From Citrobacter freundii (GTDB lineage: Bacteria > Bacteroidota > Bacteroidia > Chitinophagales > Chitinophagaceae), in contig QFQQ01000017.1 in the NCBI GenBank assembly GCA_003243445.1, positions 1 to 64,000 of the forward strand: a stretch of DNA of 64,000 nt. Direction: 5' to 3'. The notes under the pieces are model-generated. The model searched no databases. It was not told where the DNA came from and saw only the letters and a program-made list of their open reading frames with translations. The translations under genes were made by a program, and so were the position numbers. Of this stretch, positions 35,214 through 45,016 are shown piece by piece. Every line of letters starts with the position of its first letter. Position 1 is the stretch's first letter.

Positions 35214-35711
35214 ATGATTACAAAAATACTTTTTGGATTTCTTGCAGTAGTGGCATTGTTTGGGGCAATGATGGTGATCACCAGGAAAAACCCCGTACAC
35301 AGTGTATTATGGCTTATCGTCACTTTTTTTGCCATTTCAGGCCACTATATCCTGCTCAATGCTCAATTCCTCGCAATCGTCAATATAATTGTTTACGCAG
35401 GCGCGATCATGGTCCTGTTCCTTTTTGTCATCATGCTGATGAACCTTAGCAAGGATACCGAACAGAAAAAGAACCGATGGATCAGCCTGGTCGGCATCCT
35501 AGCAGGTGGATGCCTGTTGCTGGTTCTTATTGCAGCTTTAAGGGCAACTGAGATCAATAACAGGGCAACTGAGGTGAACAGTGGAGACATTGGCCTGATC
35601 AAAAACCTCGGGAAAGAGTTGTTCACCAATTACGTAGTTCCCTTTGAAATAAGCAGTATTCTATTCCTGAGTGCAATGGTGGGAGCCGTATTGATCGGAA
35701 AAAAAGACTAA
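35214..35711 (+). CDS. nuoJ: NADH-quinone oxidoreductase subunit J
   Basis: 165-aa membrane subunit with five predicted helices. VIMLMNL and the pi-bulge-type third helix region (NIIVYAGAIMVLFLFVIM) match NuoJ. It lies in the usual place between nuoI and nuoK. Confidence 0.93.
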   Translation: MITKILFGFLAVVALFGAMMVITRKNPVHSVLWLIVTFFAISGHYILLNAQFLAIVNIIVYAGAIMVLFLFVIMLMNLSKDTEQKKNRWISLVGILAGGCLLLVLIAALRATEINNRATEVNSGDIGLIKNLGKELFTNYVVPFEISSILFLSAMVGAVLIGKKD

Positions 35712-35774
35712 GCGAATCAAGAATATAAATACGACCATTACTAATGACAATGGCCAGTAAAACCTGAAGAGACC

Positions 35775-36116
35775 ATGCTTACTAATCTGTCAATTGAATA
35801 TTACATTTTTTTATCGATCGCATTATTCTGCATCGGTATTGTGGGAGTGCTTACGCGCCGCAATGCGATCATCATCTTCATGTGCATTGAGCTTATGCTG
35901 AATGCCGTGAACCTGCTGCTTGTGGCATTTTCAAAAATGCACCACCTGGCAGGAAAAGCTGCATTACCAACAGCCGGCATCGATGGTCAGCTGTTCGTAT
36001 TCTTTATCATGGTCGTTGCCGCCGCTGAAGTAAGCGTGGGTCTCGCTATCATTGTAATGATGTACAGGAATATTCACTCAGTGGACGTGAACTTCCTGAA
36101 CAGGTTGAAACATTAA
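35775..36116 (+). CDS. nuoK: NADH-quinone oxidoreductase subunit K
   Basis: 113 aa, three membrane helices, slightly longer than the common 100 aa. Conserved glutamates lie in FMCIELMLNAVNL and MVVAAAEVSVGLAI, used in proton translocation. Confidence 0.95.
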   Translation: MLTNLSIEYYIFLSIALFCIGIVGVLTRRNAIIIFMCIELMLNAVNLLLVAFSKMHHLAGKAALPTAGIDGQLFVFFIMVVAAAEVSVGLAIIVMMYRNIHSVDVNFLNRLKH

Positions 36117-36200
36117 GGATATAACACTTTCCGTGTCATCCCGGACCTTGATCCGGGACGGGATAATCCCTGATCAAAGTCAGGGAATAATTAGGGAATT
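36117..36200. repeat. GTCATCCCGGACC-type palindrome between nuoK and nuoL
   Basis: GTCATCCCGGACCTTGATCC is followed by GGGACGGGATAATCCCTGA and TCAGGGAATAATTAGGG. Nested short inverted repeats (CCCGGACC/ATCCGGG and TCCCTGA/TCAGGGA). A third class of repeat in the operon. Confidence 0.55.
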
Positions 36201-38120
36201 ATGAAGAACGTTTTACAAATGGCTTATTTAGTGCCGCTGTTTCCTTTGCTTGGTTTCCTGATCAACGGATTAGGAAGGAAGTCCATGTCAAAGTCAATGA
36301 TCGGCATGGTAGGCAGCGGTACAGTGCTTGCCTCTTTCGCTGTCAGCATCTGGATCTTTCTCCAGGTAAAAGGAGGCAATACCTACGTGGCGGATTATTT
36401 TAATTTCATTTCCGCAGGTAAACTGTCGATCCCATTTGCATTCAAAATCGATCAGCTTTCTTCTTTGTTCCTGCTGATCATTACCGGTGTCGGCTTTCTT
36501 ATCCATGTTTACTCAACATCGTACATGCATGAAGAAAAAAGCGAGCACTTCGGACGGTATTTCGCTTATCTCAATCTCTTTGTATTCTCCATGTTGCTGC
36601 TCGTAATGGGCGCTAACTATGTGGTGATGTTCATCGGCTGGGAAGGTGTGGGTCTTTGTTCTTATTTACTGATCGGGTTCTGGTTCAAAAACCCTGAATA
36701 CAATAAGGCGGCCAACAAAGCCTTTATCATGAACCGTATCGGTGACCTCGCTTTCCTGATCGCCATCTTCTGGATGATCTGGAAGACGGACTCAGTATCT
36801 TACGATACAGTATTTGCCGCAGTGCAGGGAAATGCACCGGTGCTGAATAACACTGACATACTAATCATCACTTTGTTGCTCTTCGTAGGTGCTACGGGCA
36901 AAAGCGCACAGATCCCGCTGTATACATGGTTGCCTGATGCGATGGCAGGCCCCACGCCTGTATCAGCCCTGATCCACGCTGCAACGATGGTGACGGCCGG
37001 CATCTACATGATCGTCCGAAGCAATATCCTGTATTCCCTCGCGCCGGTTACCCTGAATGTGGTTGCGATCATCGGTATTGCCACCGCATTGTTTGCAGCA
37101 ACAATAGCGCTGAAACAGAATGATATTAAAAAAGTACTTGCATATTCAACCGTATCACAGCTCGGTTATATGTTCCTTGCATTGGGAACCGGTTCTTATG
37201 TAGCGGCTGTATTCCACGTAATGACGCACGCATTCTTCAAAGCGCTGTTATTCCTCGGCAGCGGTAGTGTGATCCACGCGATGGGCGGTGAGCAGGATAT
37301 CCGCAAAATGGGTGGTCTTTCAAAATATATGAAGATCACGAACATTACTTTCCTGATCGGCTGCCTGGCCATTGCCGGTATCCCGGGTTTTTCAGGTTTC
37401 TTTTCCAAAGATGAGATCCTCGCAGGAGCCTATCTGAAATCACCAATATTGTATGGTATCGGTCTGTTCACTGCATTGCTTACGGCGTTTTATATGTTCC
37501 GTTTATATGCCACTACTTTCAAAGGAAGTTTCAGGGGTACGCACGACCAGGAACATCACCTGCACGAAAGCCCTGCCGCGATCACTATCCCGTTGATCGT
37601 ACTGGCCATCCTGTCTGTGATCGGAGGTTATGTAGGTATTCCCGAATTCATCATGCATGGAGCACATGCGCTGAATGATTTCCTTTCCCCGGTGATCGTG
37701 CCGGTTAGCCATGGTGAAGGCCATGCGGCAAAGCATTTATCTCATTCAGAAGAGTGGGCGCTGACAGGTCTATCAACCGTACTGATCATCGGTGTGGTAG
37801 TGTTTGCATGGAATAAATTCAGCAGAAAGCCGGACACAGAAGAAGCAACAGGATTTGGAAAGGTGCTGGCCAACAAATGGTATGTGGATGAATTTTATGA
37901 TGCCATTGTGGTAAGACCGTTGAATAAACTGGGAGACTTCCTTGATAACATGCTGGAAAGACCAGTGATCGATGGATTGGTGAATGGTGTGGGCAAACTG
38001 GTGAACTATGGAAGCCGTCAGCTTCGCCTGATCCAGAGCGGACAGGTTGGAAGCTATGTACTGCTGATGGTATTGAGCATGCTGGTGATTTTCGCTGTGC
38101 AGTTTTTCCTGCGGAAATAA
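36201..38120 (+). CDS. nuoL: NADH-quinone oxidoreductase subunit L
   Basis: 639-aa antiporter-like proton-pumping subunit. Conserved GWEGVGLCSYLLIGFW, DAMAGPTPVSALIHAATMVTAG and KKVLAYSTVSQLGYM segments carry the key Glu/Lys residues. The C-terminus includes the amphipathic lateral helix and a final membrane anchor (about 615-637). Confidence 0.96.
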   Translation: MKNVLQMAYLVPLFPLLGFLINGLGRKSMSKSMIGMVGSGTVLASFAVSIWIFLQVKGGNTYVADYFNFISAGKLSIPFAFKIDQLSSLFLLIITGVGFLIHVYSTSYMHEEKSEHFGRYFAYLNLFVFSMLLLVMGANYVVMFIGWEGVGLCSYLLIGFWFKNPEYNKAANKAFIMNRIGDLAFLIAIFWMIWKTDSVSYDTVFAAVQGNAPVLNNTDILIITLLLFVGATGKSAQIPLYTWLPDAMAGPTPVSALIHAATMVTAGIYMIVRSNILYSLAPVTLNVVAIIGIATALFAATIALKQNDIKKVLAYSTVSQLGYMFLALGTGSYVAAVFHVMTHAFFKALLFLGSGSVIHAMGGEQDIRKMGGLSKYMKITNITFLIGCLAIAGIPGFSGFFSKDEILAGAYLKSPILYGIGLFTALLTAFYMFRLYATTFKGSFRGTHDQEHHLHESPAAITIPLIVLAILSVIGGYVGIPEFIMHGAHALNDFLSPVIVPVSHGEGHAAKHLSHSEEWALTGLSTVLIIGVVVFAWNKFSRKPDTEEATGFGKVLANKWYVDEFYDAIVVRPLNKLGDFLDNMLERPVIDGLVNGVGKLVNYGSRQLRLIQSGQVGSYVLLMVLSMLVIFAVQFFLRK

Positions 38121-38207
38121 GAGACGAATAACTGAATGCCGGAATTGATCCGGTAGCGATATAACTAATTATTTAAAACAGAATCCGCCGCAGGCGGAAC
38201 AGGAATT

Positions 38208-39683
38208 ATGATTGCAGTTTTATTGATATTGATTCCGCTGTTGACAGGATTGGCGGCGTTCTTTTTCAGAAATGAAAAAGCCGTTCGTTCATGGGCCCTG
38301 TTCTCTTCGTTGCTGACGCTGGCGGTATCTATCCTGGGATTGACCATTTTCAAAGACGCAAAATATCTGTCGTATCAATGTGAATGGATGCAGGGACTTG
38401 GCAGTAGTTTCGCCGTAGGCCTCGATGGAATGGGCCAGGTGCTTTGCCTGCTCACAGCCGTTGCTTACCCGATCATCTTTTTGGCAACCTGGAATTCATC
38501 CTATAAAAAGGCAAACAACTTTTTTGCGCTGATGCTTCTTGCGCAAACAGGTTTGATGGGCGTATTCCTGGCAATGGATGCACTGCTGTTCTACTTCTTC
38601 TGGGAGCTTGCACTGATCCCTGTTTACTTCCTCTGTTCTCAATGGGGTGGAGAAAGAAGAATACAGGTTACCTTCAAATTCTTTATTTACACATTCGTTG
38701 GTTCGGTGCTGATGCTGATCGGTATCCTGTATGTATACTCACATACTACTGACCAGTCATTCGCTATCAAATCTTTCTATAACGCAGCATTGCCTTATGG
38801 TTCGCAGAACTGGTTGTTCTGGCTGTTCTTTATCGCCTTTGCGATCAAGATGCCGATCTTCCCGCTGCATACCTGGCAGCCGGACGCCTACGAGCAATCA
38901 CCAACAGCCACCACAATGGTGCTGAGCGGTATCATGGTGAAAATGGGTGTACTTGGTCTGCTCCGCTGGTTACTGCCGGTACTACCGCTGGCTTCTTATT
39001 CTTACGGTGATACGGTTTCACGCCTGGCCATTATCGGTATGATCTACGCTTCGATCATTGCGATCAGGCAGGATGATATCAAACGGCTGATCGCGTATTC
39101 GTCTATTGCACACATCGGTTTGATGTGTTTAACGATCTTCTCTGAGAACAAGATCGGGTTCCAGGGTGTGATGATCCAGATGTTCAACCACGGGGTGAAT
39201 ATCATTGGCCTGTGGGTAATGGTGGAGCTGATCGAGCGGCAGTTTGGTACACGAAAGATGTCCGAGCTTGGTGGCCTTGCGCAGAAAGCACCGGCCATGG
39301 TGATCTTCTTTGTGATCATTGCGCTGGCGAACATTGCACTGCCCCTGACAAACGCATTCGTTGGTGAGTTCCTGATGTTCACAGGTGTCTTCACTTCAAC
39401 TGTTACGAAGTATAATGTATTGTTCACCGTACTGGCCGGCCTCTGCATCATCCTCGCGGCAGTGTATACGCTGAACATGATCCGTAAGATATTTTTTGGT
39501 GAATCAGTGGCACTCACTGCAAACGCAAAAGACCTCAACCTGAATGAGAAACTGGCGCTGACAGCGATTGTAGCACTGATCATCTGGATGGGTGTTTATC
39601 CAAAACCCATGCTTGAACTGACTAACGACATTAGCGATTCGATTTTAAAAATATCAGATGTAACTCATCTGTTAAAGAAGTAA
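38208..39683 (+). CDS. nuoM: NADH-quinone oxidoreductase subunit M
   Basis: 491-aa antiporter-like subunit. FFWELALIPVYFL (key Glu), HTWQPDAYEQSPTATTMVLSG and KRLIAYSSIAHIGLM are characteristic. The preceding 87-bp gap contains two small hairpins (TCCGCCGCAGGCGGA and CCGGAATTGATCCGG) but no gene. Confidence 0.96.
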   Translation: MIAVLLILIPLLTGLAAFFFRNEKAVRSWALFSSLLTLAVSILGLTIFKDAKYLSYQCEWMQGLGSSFAVGLDGMGQVLCLLTAVAYPIIFLATWNSSYKKANNFFALMLLAQTGLMGVFLAMDALLFYFFWELALIPVYFLCSQWGGERRIQVTFKFFIYTFVGSVLMLIGILYVYSHTTDQSFAIKSFYNAALPYGSQNWLFWLFFIAFAIKMPIFPLHTWQPDAYEQSPTATTMVLSGIMVKMGVLGLLRWLLPVLPLASYSYGDTVSRLAIIGMIYASIIAIRQDDIKRLIAYSSIAHIGLMCLTIFSENKIGFQGVMIQMFNHGVNIIGLWVMVELIERQFGTRKMSELGGLAQKAPAMVIFFVIIALANIALPLTNAFVGEFLMFTGVFTSTVTKYNVLFTVLAGLCIILAAVYTLNMIRKIFFGESVALTANAKDLNLNEKLALTAIVALIIWMGVYPKPMLELTNDISDSILKISDVTHLLKK

Positions 39684-39692
39684 GAGAAAGGT

Positions 39693-41063
39693 ATGAACGC
39701 ATTAATATTATCGGCGGTTTTAGGGGTAATCATGATGTTCAGCGGAATCCTGCTGAAACATAAAAGCGCTGTTCGCGGCGTTGCTATTACCGGCCTGGCT
39801 GTATTGCTCCTTGTTAACATTCTTGAATCACGCGGCATTTCTTTCTTTAAGATCGATGTATCCGGTATGATGTATTTCGACCGGTTTGCGCTGCTGTTCG
39901 TTTCCATTGCATTGTTCTCTACACTCGTTTACTTTATCCTGTCTGCAAAAGACATGGAGAAAGTGGGTGTTGATTATGCAGAATACTTCGCGCTTATTTT
40001 CTTTATTCTTTGCGGTGTGGTGTTGGTTGCTTCCTTCAAATCATTGCTGATCCTGTTCCTTGGTATCGAGATCATTTCTATTCCGCTTTATATTCTTACC
40101 GGCAGTGATAAACGCAACCTGAAGAGTAATGAAGGTTCGCTTAAATACTTCCTGATGGGTTCATTCTCCACCGGGCTTATGCTAATGGGTATTGCGCTGA
40201 TCTATGGAGCGTCTGGCACATTCGATGTGGAGAGAATGAAATTCGCGATCGAAACGCCGGCGGTATTACCTGTAACCGGTATGCTGTTGCTGATGTTCTC
40301 CATGGCCTTCAAAGTGTCCGCGGCGCCTTTCCATTTCTGGACGCCGGATGTATATGATGGTGCACCAACGGTATTCACATCTTTTATGGCTACGATCGTA
40401 AAAGCGGCCATATTCATTGGCTTCATCCGTTTGTTCGATGAAACGTTTGGAGGACTGATGGTGAAATGGCAGATGTGGATCGCGATACTTGCCGCGGTAA
40501 CATTATTCATTGGAAACATCACCGCCGTTTTCCAGCAAAGCGTAAAACGTATGCTGGCTTACTCAAGTATTGCGCAGGCCGGCTTTATGTTATTATCGAT
40601 CTATTCGATGAACACATCGGCGAAAGAAGGTTTGCTGTTATATGCAGCCGCTTACAGCCTGTCAACGATCGGCATCTTCGCTGTGTTGAATAAACTGAAT
40701 GACTATACGTTCGAAGGCTTCAACGGACTTGCCAAACAACAACCTGTTGCAGCAGCAACCCTGACGATCTTTTTATTATCCCTTGCAGGCATTCCATTGA
40801 CAGCAGGCTTCCTGGCGAAATTTTACATGCTGAAAGCGGTGATCTCTACCAACTCCGGCCTGTGGCTGGTGATCTTCGCCGTACTGATGGCTGCAGTGAG
40901 CGTTTATTATTATTTCCGTGTGATCCAGGCAATGTATTTTAAGGAAGGAAAGTCTGACATTGCAGCCTCTGCTCCGTTCAAATGGTCCCTGGTGGTGCTG
41001 GCTGCCCTCGTAATCATATTGGGAACCTTCCCTAACGTATTGATTTACTGGCTCTACTTTTAA
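39693..41063 (+). CDS. nuoN: NADH-quinone oxidoreductase subunit N
   Basis: 456-aa antiporter-like subunit, last gene of the operon. Seen: LGIEIISIPLYILTG (key Glu), FHFWTPDVYDGAPTVFTSFM and KRMLAYSSIAQAGFM. Nine base pairs separate it from nuoM. A terminator follows at 41086. Confidence 0.96.
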   Translation: MNALILSAVLGVIMMFSGILLKHKSAVRGVAITGLAVLLLVNILESRGISFFKIDVSGMMYFDRFALLFVSIALFSTLVYFILSAKDMEKVGVDYAEYFALIFFILCGVVLVASFKSLLILFLGIEIISIPLYILTGSDKRNLKSNEGSLKYFLMGSFSTGLMLMGIALIYGASGTFDVERMKFAIETPAVLPVTGMLLLMFSMAFKVSAAPFHFWTPDVYDGAPTVFTSFMATIVKAAIFIGFIRLFDETFGGLMVKWQMWIAILAAVTLFIGNITAVFQQSVKRMLAYSSIAQAGFMLLSIYSMNTSAKEGLLLYAAAYSLSTIGIFAVLNKLNDYTFEGFNGLAKQQPVAAATLTIFLLSLAGIPLTAGFLAKFYMLKAVISTNSGLWLVIFAVLMAAVSVYYYFRVIQAMYFKEGKSDIAASAPFKWSLVVLAALVIILGTFPNVLIYWLYF

Positions 41064-41085
41064 CTAAGAGAAGAAAAAGATAAAG

Positions 41086-41120
41086 AGAAAACGGGGTGTT
41101 TACTGAACATCCCGTTTTCT
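41086..41120 (+). terminator. Terminator of the nuo operon
   Basis: AGAAAACGGGGTGTT (41086-41100), loop TACTG, AACATCCCGTTTTCT (41106-41120) with one G-U pair, then TTATAG. Lies 23 bp after the nuoN stop. Confidence 0.85.
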
Positions 41121-41249
41121 TTATAGCACATTTGTATCGCGGTAAAGATGCTTCGGGGTCAACCAGATACTCCCGCTTATTTCGTTTTTCTCTTTTTCCC
41201 CTTTCAATCTCTTAGCTTAATTTGCAGGGATAGCCTCCAACCCCAAAAC

Positions 41250-42527
41250 ATGAGCTTTCTCGATATTTTTTCCCTTGCATACAGGACTGTCCGCAACAAC
41301 AAATTGAGGACTGGTCTTACCGTTGCCATTATCGCATTTGGTATTATGGCATTGGTCGGTATCATTACGGCTATTGAAGCAATGAACCAGAAATTCTCGG
41401 AGAGTTTTTCAACAATGGGAGCAACGGCATTTTCCATCAGGTTCAAGGAAAGAAATATCCGTTTTGGGAATGACAACGGGGATGTGAAGCTGTCCAAAAA
41501 AACAAACCGCAGGGAAAAGAAATCAAACCTTGGCCGTAAGATAGATAAGAGGGAGGCGGAACTTTTTGTAAAGAGCTATCACTATCCGTCTATGGTGAGC
41601 ATTTCTGTATTCGGCAACAGGAATGCGATCGCCTCTTATGGTGAGAAAAAGACCAGTCCCAATCTTACGCTGATGGGAGGTGATGAGAATTATCTTCCGC
41701 TGAATAGTTTTAAACTGGCGGCAGGCAGAAATATCAACCGGATGGAAGTACAGTCCGGTACGTATGTGTGCATGCTGGGTTATGATGTGGCGAAGAAGCT
41801 GTTCGGGGAGGATAAGATCCCGGTAGCGGCGAATACGATGATCCGTGTGAATAATATTCCCTTTCGCGTCATAGGCATTATGGCGAGCCGTGGCTCCTCG
41901 TTCGGGTTCAGCAGGGATAACCTGATCATTACGAGTTATACCTGTATGGATCGTGTATTTCCTTCCAGCAATTCATATACTATAGGTGTGATGACCAATG
42001 ATATCAAGCTTGTGCCTGTGGCAATGGGAGAGGCGGAGTCTGTTTTCCGGCCGATCAGGCGGCTGGCCACTACGGAGGCTAACAATTTTGCGCTGGAAAG
42101 AAGTGACAGCGTTGCTGAAAAGATGATGAACAGTATGGGGTTCCTGACGACGGCGGCAACGGTGATCGGTCTCATTACGCTGATAGGCGCAGCGATCGGT
42201 CTGATGAATATCATGCTGGTGTCTGTATCTGAAAGAACAAAGGAAGTGGGATTGATCAAAGCGATCGGAGGGAAGAAGACGATGGTGCAACGTCAGTTCC
42301 TGCTGGAAGCGATCATTATAAGTATCATGGGTGCTCTTTTCGGTATTATACTGGGCGTGATAGTGGGTAATTTATTTTCGCTTGTATTGAACACCGGGTT
42401 TGTTGTTCCATGGAACTGGGTGAGCTATGGCATCATTATCTGTAGTGCGGTGGGGCTGCTGGCTGGTTTATATCCGGCATTGAAGGCAGGAAAGCTGAAT
42501 CCGATAGAGGCATTGCGATACGAATAA
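41250..42527 (+). CDS. ABC transporter permease, MacB/FtsX family
   Basis: 425 aa from ATG 41250 (MSFLDIFSLAYRTVRNNKLR). The longer in-frame start at 41148 adds 34 residues that do not look like family sequence. Topology: one N-terminal membrane helix (about 22-42), a MacB-type periplasmic domain (about 50-275) and three C-terminal helices with SERTKEVGLIKAIGGKK, the FtsX signature. It probably needs a separately encoded ATPase, as none is adjacent. Such permeases drive export or envelope processes mechanically. Confidence 0.85.
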   Translation: MSFLDIFSLAYRTVRNNKLRTGLTVAIIAFGIMALVGIITAIEAMNQKFSESFSTMGATAFSIRFKERNIRFGNDNGDVKLSKKTNRREKKSNLGRKIDKREAELFVKSYHYPSMVSISVFGNRNAIASYGEKKTSPNLTLMGGDENYLPLNSFKLAAGRNINRMEVQSGTYVCMLGYDVAKKLFGEDKIPVAANTMIRVNNIPFRVIGIMASRGSSFGFSRDNLIITSYTCMDRVFPSSNSYTIGVMTNDIKLVPVAMGEAESVFRPIRRLATTEANNFALERSDSVAEKMMNSMGFLTTAATVIGLITLIGAAIGLMNIMLVSVSERTKEVGLIKAIGGKKTMVQRQFLLEAIIISIMGALFGIILGVIVGNLFSLVLNTGFVVPWNWVSYGIIICSAVGLLAGLYPALKAGKLNPIEALRYE

Positions 42528-42728
42528 CAAATGAAATTTCTGTATTATAAGAATGTTACGCCGTTATTTTCTTCAGGGGAACGGGTTGTTCAGTTAAAAA
42601 AATCCTTACCTTGACCCCCCTTCGTTGAAAAAATCATCGTTGGGAGATTTTTGTATAAACTTTTTCAGTAGAATTGTAGCCTTAAATAAGGCTCATTTAA
42701 ATTTTAAAAAACACTAAAAATTAAGATC

Positions 42729-43586
42729 ATGGCTGAGACTAAACCAACTGCCACCGCATCGGTTAAGGCTACTTCTGTTCAACCTAAAAAAAGCGGCAAT
42801 GCTATTTCCTGGATTGCTCCTCTCGTGTGCGTTATTGCCGGTTTTTTGATCTGGCGTTTTATTCTCGGTGACGCGGGTGGATTCAAAAACCCTGACCTTA
42901 ACGGTGGTTTCTGGCCTGAGCACAAGAATCCTAAAGATGGTCTGCATGGTATCTACGAAGGTGGTATCATCGTTCCTTTGCTGATCGGTATGCTGTTGAT
43001 GGTAATTGTTTTCTCTATTGAAAGATTCATGACAATCAGCAAAGCGCTGGGTAAAGGTTCTATCTCTGATTTCGTACGTAAAGTACAATATCATCTCGCT
43101 AACCGTAACGTTGACGCTGCGTTGGCTGAGTGTGACAAACAACGCGGTTCTGTAGCTAACGTTATGAAAGCTGGTCTGCGTCGTTACAAAGAAATGATCA
43201 ACGAAACTGGCCTGGATACAGAACAAAAAGTATTGTCCATCCAAAAAGAAGTAGAAGAAGCAACTGCACTGGAACTGCCTATGCTGCAGAAAAACCTGGT
43301 GTTCCTGTCTACGATCACGTCAGTAGGTACACTCGTTGCCCTTCTGGGTACGGTAATCGGTATGATCCGTTCATTCTCTGCACTGGGTGATTCTGGCGGC
43401 AGTGACTCAAGCGGTCTGGCAAAAGGTATCTCTGAGGCCCTGTACAATACAGCACTCGGTATCGGTACTTCAGCTATCGCCCTGATCATGTATAACGTAT
43501 TTACTACTAAGATCGATTCTATCACATACGGTATTGATGAATCTGGTTTCACACTGACTCAAAGCTTTGCTTCCCTGTACAAATAA
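42729..43586 (+). CDS. exbB: ExbB/TolQ/MotA-family proton channel subunit
   Basis: 285 aa. An extra N-terminal membrane helix (about 30-45) is followed by the ExbB core with helices near 75-95, 190-215 and 240-265. The GTVIGMIRSFSALGDSG and ISEALYNTALGIGTSAIAL segments are the proton-path helices. It forms the pentameric motor with ExbD in the inner membrane to power TonB. First gene of a four-gene exbB-exbD-exbD-tonB cluster. Confidence 0.92.
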   Translation: MAETKPTATASVKATSVQPKKSGNAISWIAPLVCVIAGFLIWRFILGDAGGFKNPDLNGGFWPEHKNPKDGLHGIYEGGIIVPLLIGMLLMVIVFSIERFMTISKALGKGSISDFVRKVQYHLANRNVDAALAECDKQRGSVANVMKAGLRRYKEMINETGLDTEQKVLSIQKEVEEATALELPMLQKNLVFLSTITSVGTLVALLGTVIGMIRSFSALGDSGGSDSSGLAKGISEALYNTALGIGTSAIALIMYNVFTTKIDSITYGIDESGFTLTQSFASLYK

Positions 43587-43643
43587 TCTCAGGGCTTTGT
43601 GGAATTTTCCCAATCATTCATCTAATACTAAACTGAAGTAGAA

Positions 43644-44306
43644 ATGCCAAGTATTAAAATACCGAAAAAAAGTACGGATACGGACATGACGCCCTTTGTG
43701 GACATCGCGTTCCTGATCCTGTCCTTTTTCATCATGGCAACAAAGTTCAAGCCCGAGGAGCCTGTTAAGGTTGAAACACCTAATTCCGTTTCTTCAGATA
43801 TCCTGAAAGAAAACAATGCATTGCTCATCACGATTGATGAAGACAGCAAAGTTTATATCAATATCTCTGCGGTAAAAGAACCGGACGAAAAGCTTGGAGC
43901 AGTCATCAATGGTATTGCTGCTTCAAGAGGCCTGGCCCTGACTGATGCTGAAAAAGCAAATTTCAAACGTGCGCCAATTATCGGTGTACCGTTCGCCAGT
44001 CTGAAAGGCTATCTTGATGTCCCTAACGCTGACCAGGGAAAAATGAAGCAACCAGGTATACCTGTACTGGACTCACTGAATAATGAGCTGGTGTGGTGGA
44101 TTGCTGAAACCAAGAAAGTGTTCGCAGGTGACAAGCTCCTTTACCTGATCAAAGGTGATAACAAGTCTAAATATCCAACCTTTGAGGCGGTGATCAACGC
44201 CCTTCGTCGTAATGAGGAGTTCAAATACAACCTCATCACTTCTCAGGAAGGCGCTCCGGCAGGAACTGAGTTGTTCATAGAAAGACTTAAACAACAAACA
44301 AAGTAG
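43644..44306 (+). CDS. exbD: ExbD-family biopolymer transport protein (first copy)
   Basis: 220 aa. A short cytoplasmic start leads into DMTPFVDIAFLILSFFIMAT (residues about 14-33), the single membrane helix with the proton-carrying Asp. The periplasmic domain is larger than in proteobacterial ExbD (about 140 aa). Its N-terminus is IPKKSTDTDMTP. Lies 57 bp after exbB. Confidence 0.92.
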   Translation: MPSIKIPKKSTDTDMTPFVDIAFLILSFFIMATKFKPEEPVKVETPNSVSSDILKENNALLITIDEDSKVYINISAVKEPDEKLGAVINGIAASRGLALTDAEKANFKRAPIIGVPFASLKGYLDVPNADQGKMKQPGIPVLDSLNNELVWWIAETKKVFAGDKLLYLIKGDNKSKYPTFEAVINALRRNEEFKYNLITSQEGAPAGTELFIERLKQQTK

Positions 44307-44334
44307 TAAATAACCATCAGTAAATTAATTCATT

Positions 44335-44955
44335 ATGGCAAGTATAGAAGGCGGCGGTGATAGTGGCCACAAGAAAGGCCCGGGGGTGAAAAAAGCCAAA
44401 AAACTATCTACCCGAGTAGACATGACCCCAATGGTGGATCTTGGATTCTTGCTGATCACCTTCTTTATCTTTACGGCAACTATGAGTTCTCCGACAACAA
44501 TGGACCTCAACATGCCTAAAGACACTGATGACAAGGATAAAGATACCAAGGTTAAGCAATCTGGTGCCCTCACTATTCTGCTTGGCAAAGACAACGCTGT
44601 TTATTATTATGAAGGCGAGTTGGAACCAACAGGAGCGAATTTCAAGGCAACTGATTTCGTAGGTATCCGTAACGAGATCATCCGCAAAAAGAAGGACGTG
44701 ATCGCTAATTACACAGGGGATGCTGCCTGCGAGCAGAAAGCACGCGACAAAGGAAAGGATCCAAAGGCAGAATGTCAGGACCAGGACTTTGTGGTAGTGA
44801 TCAAAGCAATGGAAGATGCCACTTACAAAAATACAGTGGATATTCTTGACGAGATGACTATCAACGCAGTAAAACGTTTTGCTATGGTTAAAATCTCTGA
44901 TACGGAGAAGGACCTGGTAAGAGCTACTGAAGGTAGCGCGCCTGCTGCAAAATAA
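44335..44955 (+). CDS. exbD: ExbD-family biopolymer transport protein (second copy)
   Basis: 206 aa. RVDMTPMVDLGFLLITFFIF around residues 23-42 is the ExbD helix with the conserved Asp. It differs from the first copy in its periplasmic part, which has a charged linker (DKDKDTKVKQ). Paired, non-identical ExbD genes are common in Bacteroidota Exb-TonB loci and may form heteromeric motors. Confidence 0.92.
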   Translation: MASIEGGGDSGHKKGPGVKKAKKLSTRVDMTPMVDLGFLLITFFIFTATMSSPTTMDLNMPKDTDDKDKDTKVKQSGALTILLGKDNAVYYYEGELEPTGANFKATDFVGIRNEIIRKKKDVIANYTGDAACEQKARDKGKDPKAECQDQDFVVVIKAMEDATYKNTVDILDEMTINAVKRFAMVKISDTEKDLVRATEGSAPAAK

Positions 44956-45016
44956 ACCCGGTCAATCCTTATGGAATGGTTCAGGACACGCATCTAATTT
45001 TAAACTAAACTCAGAA